Below, one piece after another: positions 6,094-6,212 of a stretch of DNA of 6,212 bases. The stretch covers positions 1 to 6,212 of the forward strand of contig JALNVE010000191.1 of assembly GCA_023227695.1 (NCBI GenBank), in the 5' to 3' direction. The notes beneath the pieces were generated by a model. It was not told the DNA's origin and did no database searches. It saw only the letters and a program-made list of their open reading frames with translations. Source of the DNA: Paludibacteraceae bacterium. Its GTDB lineage: Bacteria; Bacteroidota; Bacteroidia; Bacteroidales; Paludibacteraceae. A program made the position numbers and the translations under genes. The stretch's first letter is position 1. The number at the start of each line of letters is the position of its first letter.

Positions 6094-6212
6094 TGTCACG
6101 TCCTGAAATAGCGTTACAACAAAAAAGTAACGAATATGAAAGGAAAAGAAAGACAGTACGTTAGACGTTCACAAAAAGACTACCCGATGAGCTTTAAGCT
6201 TGCGGTAGTAAG
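6094..6212 (+). mobile_element. Left end of a probable IS3-family insertion sequence (partial)
   Basis: The start of a transposase gene at 6136 identifies the element. The string TGTCACGTCCTGAAATAG at 6094 onward begins with TG and lies about 40 bases before the transposase start, as expected for a left terminal inverted repeat. This boundary is inferred, because the right end and the target-site duplication are outside the window. Confidence 0.5.
6136..6212 (+). CDS. IS3-family transposase OrfA-like protein, N-terminal part only
   Basis: Only 25 codons are inside the window, and the frame is open at the right edge. The peptide is basic and contains YVRRSQKDY followed by MSFKLAVV. This resembles the beginning of OrfA-type helix-turn-helix transposase proteins common in Bacteroidota, where the FK-x-x-VV segment begins the DNA-binding domain. 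OrfA of IS3 elements binds the ends and is usually joined to the catalytic OrfB by programmed frameshifting; neither the rest of OrfA nor OrfB can be seen. The family call rests on this short stretch and on recall of related proteins, so other helix-turn-helix transposases are possible. Confidence 0.6.
   Translation, partial: MKGKERQYVRRSQKDYPMSFKLAVV

Overview
The window is a piece of an AT-rich chromosome from a member of the Bacteroidota. The evidence is the promoter type (TAnnTTTG -7 boxes, no Shine-Dalgarno at most starts), lipoproteins whose acylated Cys is followed by an Asp-rich S-D-D-D surface-export signal, a ComF family member of the Bacteroidota type, and the transposase start at the right edge. 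The order or genus cannot be read from the sequence.

Layout, all on the + strand: (1) 2-655, a LolD-type ABC ATPase for lipoprotein release. (2) 805-4441, a probable transcription unit with a promoter near 737-744 and a strong intrinsic terminator at 4462-4500. It holds a DUF4197 lipoprotein, a comF gene broken by one in-frame TAA, a second DUF4197 lipoprotein, a remnant of a second comF, and two small lipoproteins that resemble each other weakly. (3) 4631-6027, hisH and hisF, the two subunits of imidazole glycerol phosphate synthase, with their own promoter and terminator and no hisA between them. (4) 6094-6212, the left end of a probable IS3-family insertion sequence that runs out of the window.

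The main point of interest is the middle block. It reads as a tandem duplication of about 1.6 kb (copy 1 about 913-2514, copy 2 about 2532-3558) whose junction lies inside coding sequence. The junction created a chimeric gene (2409-3269): its signal peptide and surface-export signal match those of the downstream lipoprotein (3452-3883), and its mature domain matches that of the upstream DUF4197 gene (805-1650). The duplicated comF in copy 2 then lost about 565 bp internally and is only a remnant. The comF in copy 1 is full length but carries a nonsense codon. The inferred ancestral order is DUF4197 - comF - small lipoprotein. The expected effect is that a DUF4197 protein, ancestrally a probable periplasm-facing lipoprotein, gained a paralogue addressed to the cell surface, while ComF function was lost at this locus.

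No RNA genes or CRISPR arrays were seen. No gap between annotated features exceeds about 190 bases.
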